This document shows positions 50,008 through 62,200 of a stretch of 64,000 nucleotides of DNA, piece by piece. The stretch's first letter is position 1, and the number at the start of each line of letters is the position of its first letter. Below the pieces are notes generated by a model. The model was given only the letters and a program-made list of their open reading frames with translations, had not been told where the DNA came from and did not search any database. Source of the stretch: Gonium pectorale (Eukaryota; Chlorophyta; Chlorophyceae; Chlamydomonadales; Volvocaceae). The position numbers were made by a program, and so were the translations under genes. The DNA lies in assembly GCA_001584585.1 (NCBI GenBank), contig LSYV01000002.1:2349949-2413948 (forward strand). The letters are read 5' to 3'.

Positions 50008-51697
50008 TGGCCGCGGAGGACATGCGCACCGATGCGGGCTAATACAATGACGGCGCGCTCGCGCACGCTGCCTTTCGCTCCGCCGTGCGCGGCAACCGTG
50101 TTCAAGAAAGGCTTTTTTGCGTCTGTTTGCGACATGTGAGGTATATGTTGCTGTACAAGTGCGCCAGCAGGCGGGATTACATGCGCGCGGCGTGGGGCGG
50201 CGGCGATGGCGAGTCTTTGGTTTGTAGCATGCGCGGCCTACAACTGCGCTGCACTGTGCTGTGTGCGTGTGTAGCGCCATTACGCTTGTCGCCGCGTACT
50301 GCAAATGTACGCGTGACTTCTTACAGGGGGCGGTCTCCTCCGCCGAAGGCTCCGGGAGGTGACCTAAACCGTGCCATCGTGATCTCGGGGGTGACGTGTG
50401 CGCCTGGATTGCGCACCAGTGCGATTTGCTTGCTGCGCACATGCCTTGAACTTGTGCTGACTGTGTGCTTGCTGCTTTTACGGTATCGTTATGGGCATTT
50501 GCAAGATGGAGGGGAAGGGGAGGACACGATGAAGCCGAGGCATGGCACGTACAGACCGCCTCGGCGCGAAATCGGTCACCACAACGCGATTTGTTTGACG
50601 TGGACGCAGGGTGGAGGTGGAATCACACCGTGCGCCTGGGTGTCCCCGTCAGGGTGGCGGCAGGAAGGGAACTTTGCGGGGGCTGCCGGATAGTTTGCCC
50701 TGGCAGTCGCGGGGGCTGATTGGCGCATGCGTTCACCGAGAGTGCAAAGGATGGGAGGGGTGCGAAGGAGGTCCCCAGGTGTTTTTCGGCCTGGTTGAGA
50801 CAATCGGGAGGATCAATGTTAAGAGTTTCAGATACTCGGGCGGATACGGTACTCCTTTTGCATGGAGCAGCGATGGAGCCTTCTCGGCACAAGACTTCGC
50901 TAGCCAACGCCGCCCTCATGGATGAACTTTGCATTTCAATCAGCTGAGTGCTGAGCGGTGATGTGGCTGTATGGCACATCCTTTTGCCTTACACGCTTAT
51001 CTCCACGTTCTACCGTAACAGAACGGCAAAACATCTGGATTCAGCAGATGCCAATATATGCAACTGTAGCCAAGGATCTTCAAGCCTAAGGCATGGGTTC
51101 CAAGACGTGAATGTTGCGCCACGTTTAAATATACATACCACAAAGCCACCTTACGCCCTTCATGTCTCGGGCGCAGGGGGGCAAGGGGACAGCACCCCAC
51201 AGGGTAATACGCAATTAAGCGTGTTCACGTCGATTTAGACCCAAGTCCGTGTGCCGGAATACAACTCCAGAAACCAGAAAAACCGTAAACGCGTCGGTTA
51301 GTGTACATACATGCATCACTGCAACCACCAAAACTGGGGCCAGCCGGTGGGCGCGAACCATCTCCGTACAGGTGCCTGCCTGGCAGCCCCCCACAACATA
51401 AGGCTTAAACTGTCACATGGCCATTGGAGGCGAGAGCGGAGCTTTCACGGGATTGAAACGCCAACCCCCGTGGCTGTTCACGGATCTACCGTAGTGCATT
51501 GAGTTTGAGTCCACGATTCTACACACCCAGCACGTGCGAGTCCGAGGTCAGGGGCCCTTAGGGGCATACTCCCTTCCGTGCTACAGGCCCCTGCTGGGCA
51601 TGCCGCACTGGCTCCCTGGCTCCCTGGCACACCACATTTGCGGGGCCGCATCGCGGGCCCTCAGCGGCCGTCTGCCGGCACGAGTGCCCCAGGTTGC
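50008..51697. other. Intergenic stretch between convergent genes
   Basis: This stretch separates the stop codons of the CDKL kinase gene (+) and the small plastid protein gene (-), so both 3' untranslated regions should lie here. The left half is TG-rich on the + strand, as expected for a 3' untranslated region. Short open frames on both strands have no recognised domain. Confidence 0.45.
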
Positions 51698-53171
51698 TTA
51701 CAGGGTCTTGGCCAGGCGGGTCGCGATGGCGGTGAGCGACTCCCCCGAGTAGCCATCGTTCACCTGTGGCACGTGGGTGCGAGCACCGTTGGGCATGGGA
51801 TGTCGGGGACACCAGACACCTCGGCGATTCGCGGCCGCAATGGCCCTGCGTCCCACGTACAGATTCGAGCTGAGTTCACAACGCGGTGACAAAAGAACCA
51901 TGCCGGCTGGAATGGATGAGAGTCTGGGCAGGGAGGCGCGCCACACGCTGCCACCCCACCTGCGTCAGCGTCTCAGCCGACTGCTTGGACACCACTCCCA
52001 CGGTCGCCAGCGCCACAATGGCCAGCGCAGCGGCGATCACGCCAACACCTGCGATACAGCGCAGCGTTCAAGCAGCGGTACGGTATGGGAGCGGAAGATA
52101 AGATGGACGGGCGCTTCCGTGCCGAGTTCCCGGGGAGGCACTGGCAAGGGCGGATGTACGGAACTGCACATGCAACGCGCTCTCGGGAGATCAGGAGGCG
52201 TTCGCGAGGAGTAAATCCTGTCCAGGATGCTGTCCTCACACAGCAACACGCGCTGCATGCGTCACGGCTCACGGGGCGCGCACATAGCACACACGCGCCC
52301 GGGGGAGGGCGTCTACCTTGCGTGCCGCCGAGGCCGGAGGACGCAACGGCGCCAGATGTGGGGCTGCTGTAGTAGGCCTTGCTCTGCGGTGCGGGAGGAG
52401 CCAGGCGGCAAGCTCAGCATCACGGCCGGAGCTGGGTGGGTAGATAGCCGGCACGCAAGCCGGCGGGAAAGGGGACCGGAATAAACAAGCGTGGGGCCGC
52501 TCTAGCTTCCGATGCTCACAATGTTCGTGGCCATAATCCTGCATGTTAAGAAGCCGTAGGCAGCAATGCGACGCGGGGCGCAGTGTCGGCACTTACGGCG
52601 GTGGGGAAGATGTTTTGGCGCCCGCTGTTGTCCTTGCTGATGACGCCGCGCTCGTCCAGGCGCCTACGAGAAATGCAAACAGGGGCGACGGACGCAAGTT
52701 GTGGATGCGTGCCTGACTGCCAAGCGGGCAGAGGCACGCCTGCCACGCTCGGAACAGCCAAATCCCAATCCCAGCTTCCTGTTGGGCCAAGGCGTGACTT
52801 TAACGTTGATTTAGCCCGGACCCACGAGTTGCATGCTCTCGACAAGGACAAGCAAACCCCTGGCATAAGGAATACCGTTGGCTGCGGACTGGACTGCAGC
52901 CCTGATCTGGTGCAACACTATTTGCTTACACCATCGGCACTTACTCGCCGGTCGGGGGCTTCTTAGCTGCCTGGATGATGCAGAGGCGCGACGATGGCTT
53001 CTTTCCAAGGCGGTGGCCAAGACCCTGTAACCGGATGTCGGGACCGTTTGTTACCATTAGATCAATGCAATTTTTTGCGACCACTGCATTAACCGGACGC
53101 GCAGCAGGCCGCACGCAAGGATAACCCTGTACCTGGCCGACGGCAAAGGGGCTGCGCTGAATGCACTGCAT
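51698..53171 (-). CDS. Small plastid-type single-span membrane protein, unknown function
   Basis: Six small exons in phase give 135 aa: 53171-53133, 53024-52945, 52663-52597, 52383-52317, 52048-51960, 51763-51698. The N-terminus (MQCIQRSPFAVGQGLGHRLG then KKPSSRLCIIQAAKKP) is basic, Ser-containing and free of acids, consistent with a chloroplast transit peptide cleaved near IIQAA. The mature part reads GERLDERGVISKDNSG, RQNIFPTASKAYYSSPTSGA, then one membrane span VGVIAAALAIVALATVGVVS. It ends SAETLTQVNDGYSGESLTA followed by IATRLAKTL and TAA. This layout resembles small nuclear-encoded thylakoid proteins. I do not recognise the exact family. Six exons for 135 residues, each 39-89 nt, is a notably fragmented gene. 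Confidence 0.75.
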
Positions 53172-53739
53172 CGTAGGATGGTAAGTAAGTCGGCTGGAAG
53201 TGAGTAACTAACTTGTCTTCGCTGGGCCACTTCGCTGGCCCAGGAAAAGGGCGCTGACTCAGGGACGAGCAAGCCCCGCAAGCCCTGCAAGCCCCAAAGA
53301 CTATTATACAGCTGTGTGCGGATTACATTTCGACTTCACGCATAGCATAAGTGTCAGATCGCAACCGGACACCCGCAGGCAGGCAGGCATGTGGCCCCAA
53401 CCCTTGAGCACCTGCCCGAGTCCCTACACTCCGTACTACAAGATACAACGTATGTACTCTTGGGTATCCAGCCCTTCATCCAGCAAAACACGGCCCCGCA
53501 AGATGGGCCTACGCGGTTTACCCCGGGAAACCAACGCTCCGCCCACACCACGCACGCGCACGCCTACTTAGTGACAGATCTTCCCGCAAACGCCAACTAA
53601 TAGACCGTCTCGTGGACGGCCAGACTGTCCACCACTCAACGCTCAAACCTCATACCACCCGCACTTCAAGCCCTGCACTGCGGACATAGCGCCCGCCACT
53701 CCACGACCGAACTCCGTGGGACATACACAGGCATGCCGC
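53172..53739. other. Intergenic stretch, same-strand neighbours
   Basis: It lies between the start of the small plastid protein gene and the stop of the thioesterase gene, both on the minus strand. It should contain the 3' untranslated region of the latter and the promoter of the former. A TTACA (TGTAA on the minus strand) near 53322 could be the thioesterase polyadenylation signal, about 0.4 kb after the stop. Confidence 0.4.
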
Positions 53740-56724
53740 TCACGCGGTAAGGATGGGCTTGACGAACTCCAGGATGTCGTCAAACTCCCGCTGGCAGGCC
53801 TGTGAAGGCAGGCGGTAGGCAGCATCGACAACTTGAGGACAAGGGTGCCATGAACACAAAACCGTGCAGCGCCGTACAGTATTGGCATCGTCCGTGACCC
53901 TGCATAATGCCCCTGCTGCAATGGACCGGCTTTCCCAGCTGGCCCAAATGATGCCTCAGAGTGTTCCGCTGTCCGACCCTGATACGCGAACGGAGGCGCC
54001 GCCAAAAAGCCAATGTTCGTGCACATGCGCATGCAGCGGTGCGACCCCCTCAGTGCCCTCCGGACCCCACCCCCGGCTCCCGCTTACCGAGTGTGCCATG
54101 CCCAGGTAAGTCTGGAACTCCACGTTGGCCCCAAGGCTCTCCAGCAGCTTGTAGCTGCGCTGGCCGAATGCAAATGCCACCTGCAGGGCATAAGGGGCCG
54201 AGGGAGTTCGGAGGCCAGGAAGCAAAACGAGGGTGGAACGGAGTGCGGGGGCGGCCAGATGGTTGGGAGGCCGAAAGGATATGCCGCGTCAGGAGGCGCC
54301 GACGGCGGTCTGGGCTGTCATGAGTTTGCCGCGGACCACAACGTGGCCCCACAACACCTGATTAAGCATCCCAGACCACGAGGGGGGTTAATTTGCACCG
54401 GTCACAGCCCAGGAAGTTGGGCCCGCCATGTTCATACTGGTGCACAAGAGGACCTTGTGCGGGCGCGCATGTGCGAACCAAGGTATTCGCTGGACCTGCA
54501 GGTATGCTGCTAGCAGCAGCCGTAGGGGACCCGGCACGCTCATAACCCCACCGGATTGCCGCGCGCCTAAGCTGCCAAGGCACAAACCCGTGCACCCCCC
54601 GCTTCCCGGCTGCGCAACGCAACCAACCCCGGCGCACTGGGCAGCGCTGCCACACACACAAAAAGCGCGGGCGCACCGTCTGGTCAGCGTCTCCGTGGCA
54701 CATGAAGATGGGGGTCTTGGCGTTCTCCTCGGACAGCACGGGCTGCTCCTGGCGGAGCGGCACGTACGTGCTCAGGGCTGCGGGGGGGGGGCCAGGGCGG
54801 ACGGAGTGGGCCTGTGGTTTGCAGGCGCTCGTTTCGTGGCGCGGGCTGTACCGGACGAGAAGGCTCACGGGGCGCTCCTAACAGTGCGGCAGGAAAAATG
54901 CCATTTTGACGTTGGGAGGATCCGGCAAAAAAAACTTCCATCCGGCAACCGGCGTCCTCCTTGCTTCCTAGCTCCATCGGTAGCAAAAGGCGCGCTCTGG
55001 TACATGTCTTGCCAGCCGTTTCTCCAAGATGTTCGAATGCGCGCTGTGACGCATTCGCCCACAAAAGTAAATGCGCGGCCCAACCCCAAACCAACCCCTG
55101 CACCTCATCCAGTGACGTGAGGCGCTCACCCACGACGGCGCCGAGCTTAATGTTGGAGCGGAGCATCATGAGCGCCACCGCCCCGCCCTGCGAGAAGCCG
55201 CCCACCACAATCTTGTGGGAGGGAACGCCCGCCGCGAGCTCCTTCCGAATGAGCTCCTCGACGTACCTGCGTTCGGGGTATCACGCATACGGTGGACTGT
55301 TAACCATATCAGTGCCTGCATTTGCGCGCAGTAGCAGGAGTGGCGCAGCTGGGTGGCCGCACATCGTAAGTTGACAGCCCAATGAGCCCATGTATCTCCG
55401 GAAGAAACCTCCCCGCTCATTAGGCGCCGCCACCCGTTCAGCCCCTGCTCACCGCTTGCTTTCCCGCAGCCCCTCAGCGTCCTCGGAGCTCTGGATGGCC
55501 TCCAGGGAGGGAATGTCGTACCTGTGGCACACGGTATCGGTTGGAGCGTTGCGAAATGTCCAGCGCGTTGCAGACCGGCCGGGGCCAGGGCCGGGGCTGT
55601 GGCCTTCGTTAAGCTGAGCCAAGGACCGCAACCACACCAGCAGTCCGCACGCGGCTACACATGCAGCCTTTGGACCCTCGGAACCCACGGGTGGGGGAAA
55701 CGTTACGGTTCCGGAGACGCCACCTTTGCTACGCAAGGGGCAAGGCCTCCTCCCCAGCACGCACGCTGTCCTAGGCGCCGGGTCAAAGTGTCCCTCTCGT
55801 CCGCGAAGAGCTCCCCCTATCCTAGGGCACCAACATGCGACCGCCTGGCAGTGCGTCCGGAAGTCGCCCTCTCATGGGGCCACCCGTACAACACCGCCCA
55901 CGCCGAGGTACCGTAACAACCACTCCGCTGCGGCCACAGCTCACCACCCGGGCATCGACATGCCAAAGTTCAGGGTGATGGGGCGCTTGGGGGCGTGGGG
56001 GAAGATGAACTTGGTACCCGGCAGCGAGGACTTGAACATGTACCTGTGGTGGGGGGCATGGAGGCGGCGTATTGCTGGTGTGGAGCCATGTGATTGGCAT
56101 GAGGGGTGTGCTGCGGGCGCGTAAGACTGCGTGGCCTGGGGAGTGCTGGGTGAGCGCACGAAGTGGGCCGCCCGTACTGATGTGTCCGCGCTTGTCCCTG
56201 GCACAAGGCGGCCATGAGGGGTGTAGCCCCCTAGGTGCATGCAGGGTGCTGTGTGAGACATACACGTGGCTTCTACCCATCGTCCGGCAAACCAACTGCC
56301 TGCTACACGTGCTACCTGGCTTAGGTCCTCACGTTCCCCACACCCGGCCCCAGACCCGGCCTCACACCCTTTGCCCTGTCCCCAGGAAAGCATCCACAGG
56401 GGCAAATTCGACCCAAAAACGTCCCTAGCGACCGCGCCCCGCCCGCAGGGTCGGCCCCCGCCCGCACGGTCGGCCCCCGCCCGCCCCTGCCAGGGTCGAT
56501 CGGCCCATGCCGACTTGCCCGATGTCGCTCCAGCCATCGCCGGTGTCTCCAAGTCCGTGCAACATGATGAATGTGCTCGTGTGAGGTCCCGACGGGTTCA
56601 GCTCGATGGGGGGCCGATACTGGAGCGAGGCCATCGTAGTGACTGACGCGCGCGAGTGGTGCGAGTGATTGCGAGCGGTGGGTCGAGAGAGTCGGGTTGT
56701 AGCCTTCAGGCCCCTCACTAGCAT
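53740..56724 (-). CDS. Acyl-protein thioesterase / lysophospholipase (APT1/LYPLA type)
   Basis: Alpha/beta hydrolase that removes S-acyl (palmitoyl) groups from proteins. Seven exons in phase: 56724-56519, 56043-55945, 55521-55453, 55266-55130, 54777-54677, 54180-54088, 53799-53740. From the Met at 56634 the protein has 224 aa, the usual family length. From 56724 it gains 30 residues (MLVRGLKATTRLSRPTARNH...) that are basic and acid-free, like an organelle presequence. Family motifs are TFIMLHGLGDTGDGW, GTKFIFPHAPKRPITLNFGM, nucleophile elbow VVGGFSQGGAVALMML (Ser), CHGDADQTV (Asp) and YLGMAHSACQREFDD (His), so the catalytic triad is complete. The first intron appears to use a GC donor. It is divergent from the NFKBIL1-like gene, about 370-460 bp apart. 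Confidence 0.93.
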
Positions 56725-57097
56725 TATGCCGCCGCTCACGGCCAGCAAAAACACCAGCCAGGCAAGGCTCCCCGTTTTGCTGCCTTTGTAACGCAAGAAA
56801 ATGAGCACTTCGTAATAATATGCACGCACGCTTTAAGCCTATGTCAGGTTGCCGAGGTTGTGCCGGTACTGCAGCGACCCAGGGTCGGTAAAGTTGGTGT
56901 AGTCTCGCCTGTGTCGACCCATCCCAGAGCCGTATGGCCTTGGGCCAGGGTGCCGGGCTGTTGTTTCCGTGCTGGTCGTCATAAACCCCTTTCATATGTG
57001 GGCATGCCTCGTCCCTAACCCAACCCGCCCCCCCCCCGCCCGCGCGAACGGCTCAAAGCCTCGAAGCCTCGTTTTCTCTTGAAAATCATCACTACAC

Positions 57098-58877
57098 ATG
57101 CACACTGCCTCACCAAGCACTCAGTTCTGTGACGCGGCCGACGATGATGACCTGCTGTCCTGGCGCATGCACCTGGAGCGCCAGGTGGGCAGGCCAGACC
57201 TGGTATGCAAGGCTGCCGCGCGGCATCTGCGTCACTCAGAGTCACTCTCCCCCCGACTCCCCTGGTTTTCCGTTTGTAACCTGCGGCAGAGGCAGGTACA
57301 GGCCGACCAACGGCGCCAGGTGGAGCTTCTTCGCGCGTACCGGTGCGCGGACGGGCGCCCCGCATGCGGTCAGGCGGGGCGCACCCTGAGCGTCGTCGTG
57401 TCCTCGTTGCACCAGCAGCTGCTGGGCCATACCCCCACGCAGCAAAGCTGTGAGGGCACCGAATGCATCGCAACACCCATGGCGCACTCATGGGGATGGT
57501 AGTGCTGGCAGTGATGCGCAAAGGCAGCAGAACCGGAATGCCCCGGCGCGACGGCCGTGTGTGTGTTCTACATGATATAGAAGATCTATGCATGACAGTG
57601 TGAGACAGGCAAATATGCATCAGAAATATCCTAGCCGTGTGTGTGTGCATGCAGGGAGCGGCGGCAGGCCGAGCGGCAGTCGGAGCAGGAGCTGCGGGCT
57701 GCGCGCATCGCCGCTCAGCTGGAGGAACGGCAGCGCGGATGCGAGGCGGATCGACCCGACGGCGGTACTTCTGGCGTCGGCGATGACACCAGAGGTGGCG
57801 GCGGCGACGCCGCAGCCGCTGGCTCCAGCTTCGCTGCGGACCCCTGCGGGGCCCTGCACGTGCCGAGGCGCACGCTAGCTACGTGGCGCGACTTCGTCCT
57901 TAGGTCGGTGGCCCGCAAAGCTGCTCGGCCGCCAACTGACGCGAGGGATGAAATCTGAACACATTTACAACGTTCAGGGGAGTCGTTCCAGCGTCAATTG
58001 CGATGCACCCTGTGCGCTGCGCAGGTGGGAGACGCTTGCGCGCCGCCTCGCCGCAACGGAGGGCAGCCCACAGGCCCCCGCGCCTCTTCACCGGGAAGCG
58101 GCCAGCGACCCCTCCCTTCCGTCCGGCCAGCAGCCGTCCACGGCGGCCCATCCAGTCCTGCGCTTTCAGGACATCCCCTGGCCGCCGGATGCCACAGGTC
58201 AGCGCGGGTATCCCTAATGTAGCAGTTCGTAGAAAGTAACTTCATCGGATCCATGACCATGCAAACATCAACAGATACCAAGACTGTCCGCCGAGCCAGG
58301 ATCCAGGGGGTCCCCCGACCGAAACCAACCCCAGGCCAGGCTGGTTACGCGTGACCGCCTGCCCATGCCCAATGAGCAGTGCTGTCGCAAGGCCATCCCT
58401 GGGCGTCGGGTATCTCCTGCCCGGCTGATACCGCACATCCCGACTCAACCGCACACGCCCACACCGGCACCTGCCTTGGGAAACCTCTCCTCCGGCACCA
58501 GGCGGCACCTACTCCGCATACGGTAGCCAGTAAGGAAAGCGCCTCCCCTCGTGTGCCGTCCGGTGTGGCCCCACGAAGGCATGCTCAGCGCGCTGGCCCT
58601 GCTCGAGCTCGACCAGCAGCAGGCGGCCCCGCAGCAGCAGCAACAACAACAGCAGGCGAACTGGCAGCGGCAGCCGGACCGCGCAGCGCTCCTGGCCTGC
58701 CTGCGCCGAGCGTACCGGTCCGCCGCCCGCCGCTGGCACCCGGACAAGTCAGCTGCTGTGCTGGCAGCGCTGCCCGCCGCCGACCGCGACGCGACGCGGC
58801 AGCGGCTGCTGGGCCTGTGCCAGGAGCTCAACCGGCAGCACGAGGCGCTGGAGAGGCAGCTCGCACGGCGCAGCTAG
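57098..58877 (+). CDS. NFKBIL1-like protein with C-terminal J-like domain
   Basis: Resembles NF-kappa-B inhibitor-like protein 1, linked in animals to mRNA processing. Five exons in phase: 57098-57184, 57290-57342, 57655-57903, 58025-58197, 58579-58877, giving 286 aa. The N-terminal part is charged and helical: LLSWRMHLERQ, RRQVELLRAYRERRQAERQ, ELRAARIAAQLEERQ. Then come TWRDFVLRWETLARRLA and the hallmark VLRFQDIPWPPD. After a poly-Gln run encoded by CAG/CAA repeats (58626-58660) comes a J-like region: LRRAYRSAARRWHPDKSAA and LLGLCQELNRQHEALERQL. The family pattern DIPWP ... RWHPD ... ALxxxLNRxxEAL is present in order. No ankyrin repeats, which the human protein has at its N-terminus, are visible, so either the family is shorter here or an upstream exon is missing. 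Confidence 0.75.
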
Positions 58878-59243
58878 CGGCGGAGGGCGCGGCTCCGTGA
58901 TGCTCTGTGTGAGGCCGACACGACGGCTGGCAAGCGCCGAGCAGGCCATAGTGGCCCCGGTCCGGTTCCTTGCGTACGTGACAGGGTTTGTAGCCGCCGC
59001 TAGGAGCCGCCCTGGCACGGGGTGGCGGTGGCCGCGGCAGCTCCGGCCGGCGCTAGCAAACGCGGGTCACAGTTGGTAGACCCAGCCGGCGGATGACTTG
59101 ACTGGCAATGCTGCTGGCACGTGGGCAGTAGCACAGCTGGCTTGGGTCGTTACTCCAGCGTCGGCCGCTGCGGGGCGGTGCTGGGCGGGGCGGGGCTGCT
59201 GCAGTCGGTGGCATGGGGCGGATAGCCACGACGGGCTCCCTGG

Positions 59244-62200
59244 CTAGGGGCCGGGCGCTGGCCGCAGGTCCAGGTGGCAGTGCGGCATGCATGCCAACAG
59301 GCGGGGCTCCAGCCGGTCGGCGATGTGGGCCGCGATACCGGCCAGCTGCAGCTCCTCCAGCGCCGTGAGCTGCATCGGTGGGGAGGGTGTGCGAGTGGTT
59401 AAGAAAATGTTTGGGGTGTATGTGATGCGCGGGGCGTAGTCCATGGCCTGGGGCCAAGATGGCCAGATGTGGTGGAGTCCGCGAGCTTTGGTGACCATAC
59501 GCAACTGCCTGGCATGGAAAATGACACATCCGTTCCTCGCACCGTGCCTAAGCCGAATCACTAGATGAAACGTACGTACGCGATTTCAGAAAGTATGATG
59601 TACGAACATGACGTGTTGGCCCCGAGTCATATGGTACATAAACGTCCTAGAACAAGCCCCGGGCGGGTCTCCTCACCACGTCACCAGCAACCCCGCTCAT
59701 CCCATGTGCGCCCCGAATCCCCGGGGGGGCCGTCTTTGTAGTCCCGACCACAACGCCCATGCCCACACCCGCACCCACCTGTCCCAGCTCCGCCAAGACG
59801 TCCGTCAGCTCCGAAACTTGCGCCCCGACCTCGGGCTGCAGCCGCGGCAGTAGCGCCGCCGCCAGCTCCGCCGCCGCCGGCCGTGCCCCGCGTGCAGGCG
59901 TGCAGGGCGGCAACCCCAGCCTCAGGCGCCGCAGCCGCGGCAGCCGCGGCGGCTGCCCCGGCGCAGCAGGCACCGCCGGCGGCAGCAGCGCCGACACCAG
60001 CTGCTGCAGCGGCGCCAACAGGGCGCGTAAATGGGACTGCAGCTCCAGCAGACGGGGCACGGCCCTGGCGGCGTAGGCGGCGCCGGGTTCGAGCAGCAGC
60101 TCCAGGTCCTCCGCCTTGCCTTTCCACTGTCCCAGGTGGCCGGCTACGGTGTACTCGGACGATGGAGTGGAGGACGCGGGGGAGTCAGCTGGGCTGTGCC
60201 GAAGCTGGACGGACAGCTGGACGAGGCCGGGCAGCAGGCGGGCGCAGTCCGACAGGGCGCTCAGCAGCGAGTCAGACTGCGGAGGGAAGATACGAATGAG
60301 GGAAAACGAGATAGTCGGGCTAGAGGCAAATGACGCAAAATCGTTGTTAGCGCGCCCACAGGGCTGGCCACCCACCCGCCTATGAAGAAACGCCCCCACC
60401 TGGCCGGCCTGTTCCCCCTGCTGCAGCTGCAGGGGCAACCCAAGCCACAGCGCTCGCAGCTGCGGCCCGCAGCTGCCCAGCACGGCGCGCAGCTCTGGGC
60501 CAGTCACTGGCGCGGTTCGCAGGTCCAGGTGTGTCAGGAGCGACAGGCCGTGCAGCCGCCAGGGGCCGGGGGCAGCCACCGGCACGGCGCCGGCCGCTGC
60601 GGCTCCCGGCGAGCCCGGGCTCCGGGTTGCCGAAGCCGCGGCCACGGCACTGCCGTCGGTGGCGACGGAGGAGGCGGGCTCCCTGCCGGCCTGCCAGCGG
60701 CAGTCGTACCCCAGCTCGAGTCGCTGCAGGGCGCGGACGCCGACCCATGGGATATGCAGCACGTTGATGTCGCGTAGGGCCAGGCGCTCCAGCTGCGCGG
60801 GCAGGCCGGACGTGGACAGGAGCAGCTTCAGTGGCCGCTCGTCACCGGGGGCGCCGCAGGGCCCCACCATGCCGTTCTGCAGCGGCTCCGAGGCCACGTT
60901 GTACAGCCCCAGCTCCTGTGCGGTGATGAGACACAAAGACAGAGCGTCAGTGTGGCGGTGCGGCAGAGGTCACGAAGAGGTGGGGCCCTGCGGGAAGCAT
61001 GCGCAAACGCAGCAAGCCAGGCGGCAGGACCGTGAAGACCGTGAAGGCGTTAGCAACGAGCTGACAGGGGACGCTTGTTACGGCTCGCGCACACGCCCGC
61101 ATGGGGGGCTACGGTGGTGGTCGCCGCCGATCTAACATGCAGGGACATCACCCCCTTCGACTACCTCTGGAGCTGGGTCCTACAACGACACCATCACTTT
61201 CGTCGCTTACGTCTCGTCGTATGCGTCGTTTCATTTCAACATTAAAATTGTGTTTGGGCCGCGACCTCCCGCAACCTCCCGTACATGCCAACTTGCACGC
61301 TCCTTTGCACCCACCCGGAGGCCGCGGAAGCTCGCCAGAGCGCCCAACGCCGACTGCCGCACAACGCCGTGGAACGCCAGCCGCATCAGCCGGCGCCACG
61401 CCGGCGCCAGCGCCGTCAGCAGCGGCCCGTCCAGGACCAGCTCGCCCCCCGGGCACCACAGCTCCACCTCGCGCAGCTCGCCCAGCGACGCCAGCCAGGG
61501 CACGTAGCCGCTCCGGGCGAACAGCGCCTCGCCGGTGGTCCAGTGGCGCGGCGGCAGGCGGCGGTCGCCGGGTGGCAGCGGGGTTGAGGGCGAGTGGCGC
61601 GGAAGGAGGTGGGGCAGGGGCGGCCATCGCAGCTTGAGGCTTCGCAGGGACGTGCAGTCACCCAGGAACCTGCGTGCGGCGTGCGGTTAGGGGAAGGGTT
61701 TGGGGCGAGGCAGGATGAGTCGTGGGTGAGGGGTGGGAGGGGCGGGGATGGAGGGGAGCAAATCATGCGGCCGGGGCTTCATGGGGTGACCCAACATGCA
61801 CAGGAGCGCGTGTCTCAGCGTTGGCTTTCATTGGCAACGTCAACAGCGAGTAGCATGTGGCGGCTATGCGGCACTCAGCGCCACCCCGCGTCAGCGATGG
61901 CGGATTCATCGAGCAGGCCGCTGCAGGGCGTAGAATGGAGCGAGCAGGAGCAGACAGTGCACACCGAACAGAGCACATCACCCCGGCAGTGGCCGCACCT
62001 GAGGGGCTCCAGGCAGACGTGCAGCTCCGCCAGGGCCTGGAGCCGATCACGCCCATGGCGCCACGACAGCTCGCCGCCGTCACCGCCGCCGCCACCGCCC
62101 GGCGCCGCGGCGAAAATGCTACCCGTGCCAGCCGCTGCACCGCCGGTGCCGCTGCCATTGCCGCCGCCGGCCCCTGCCTGCGGCGGCTGGGGCGGCAGCG

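Noticed and set aside
59681..60127. Ala/Gly-rich minus-strand frame inside the F-box gene
   Set aside because: It overlaps the leucine-rich frame of the F-box gene in another phase and is pure low complexity.
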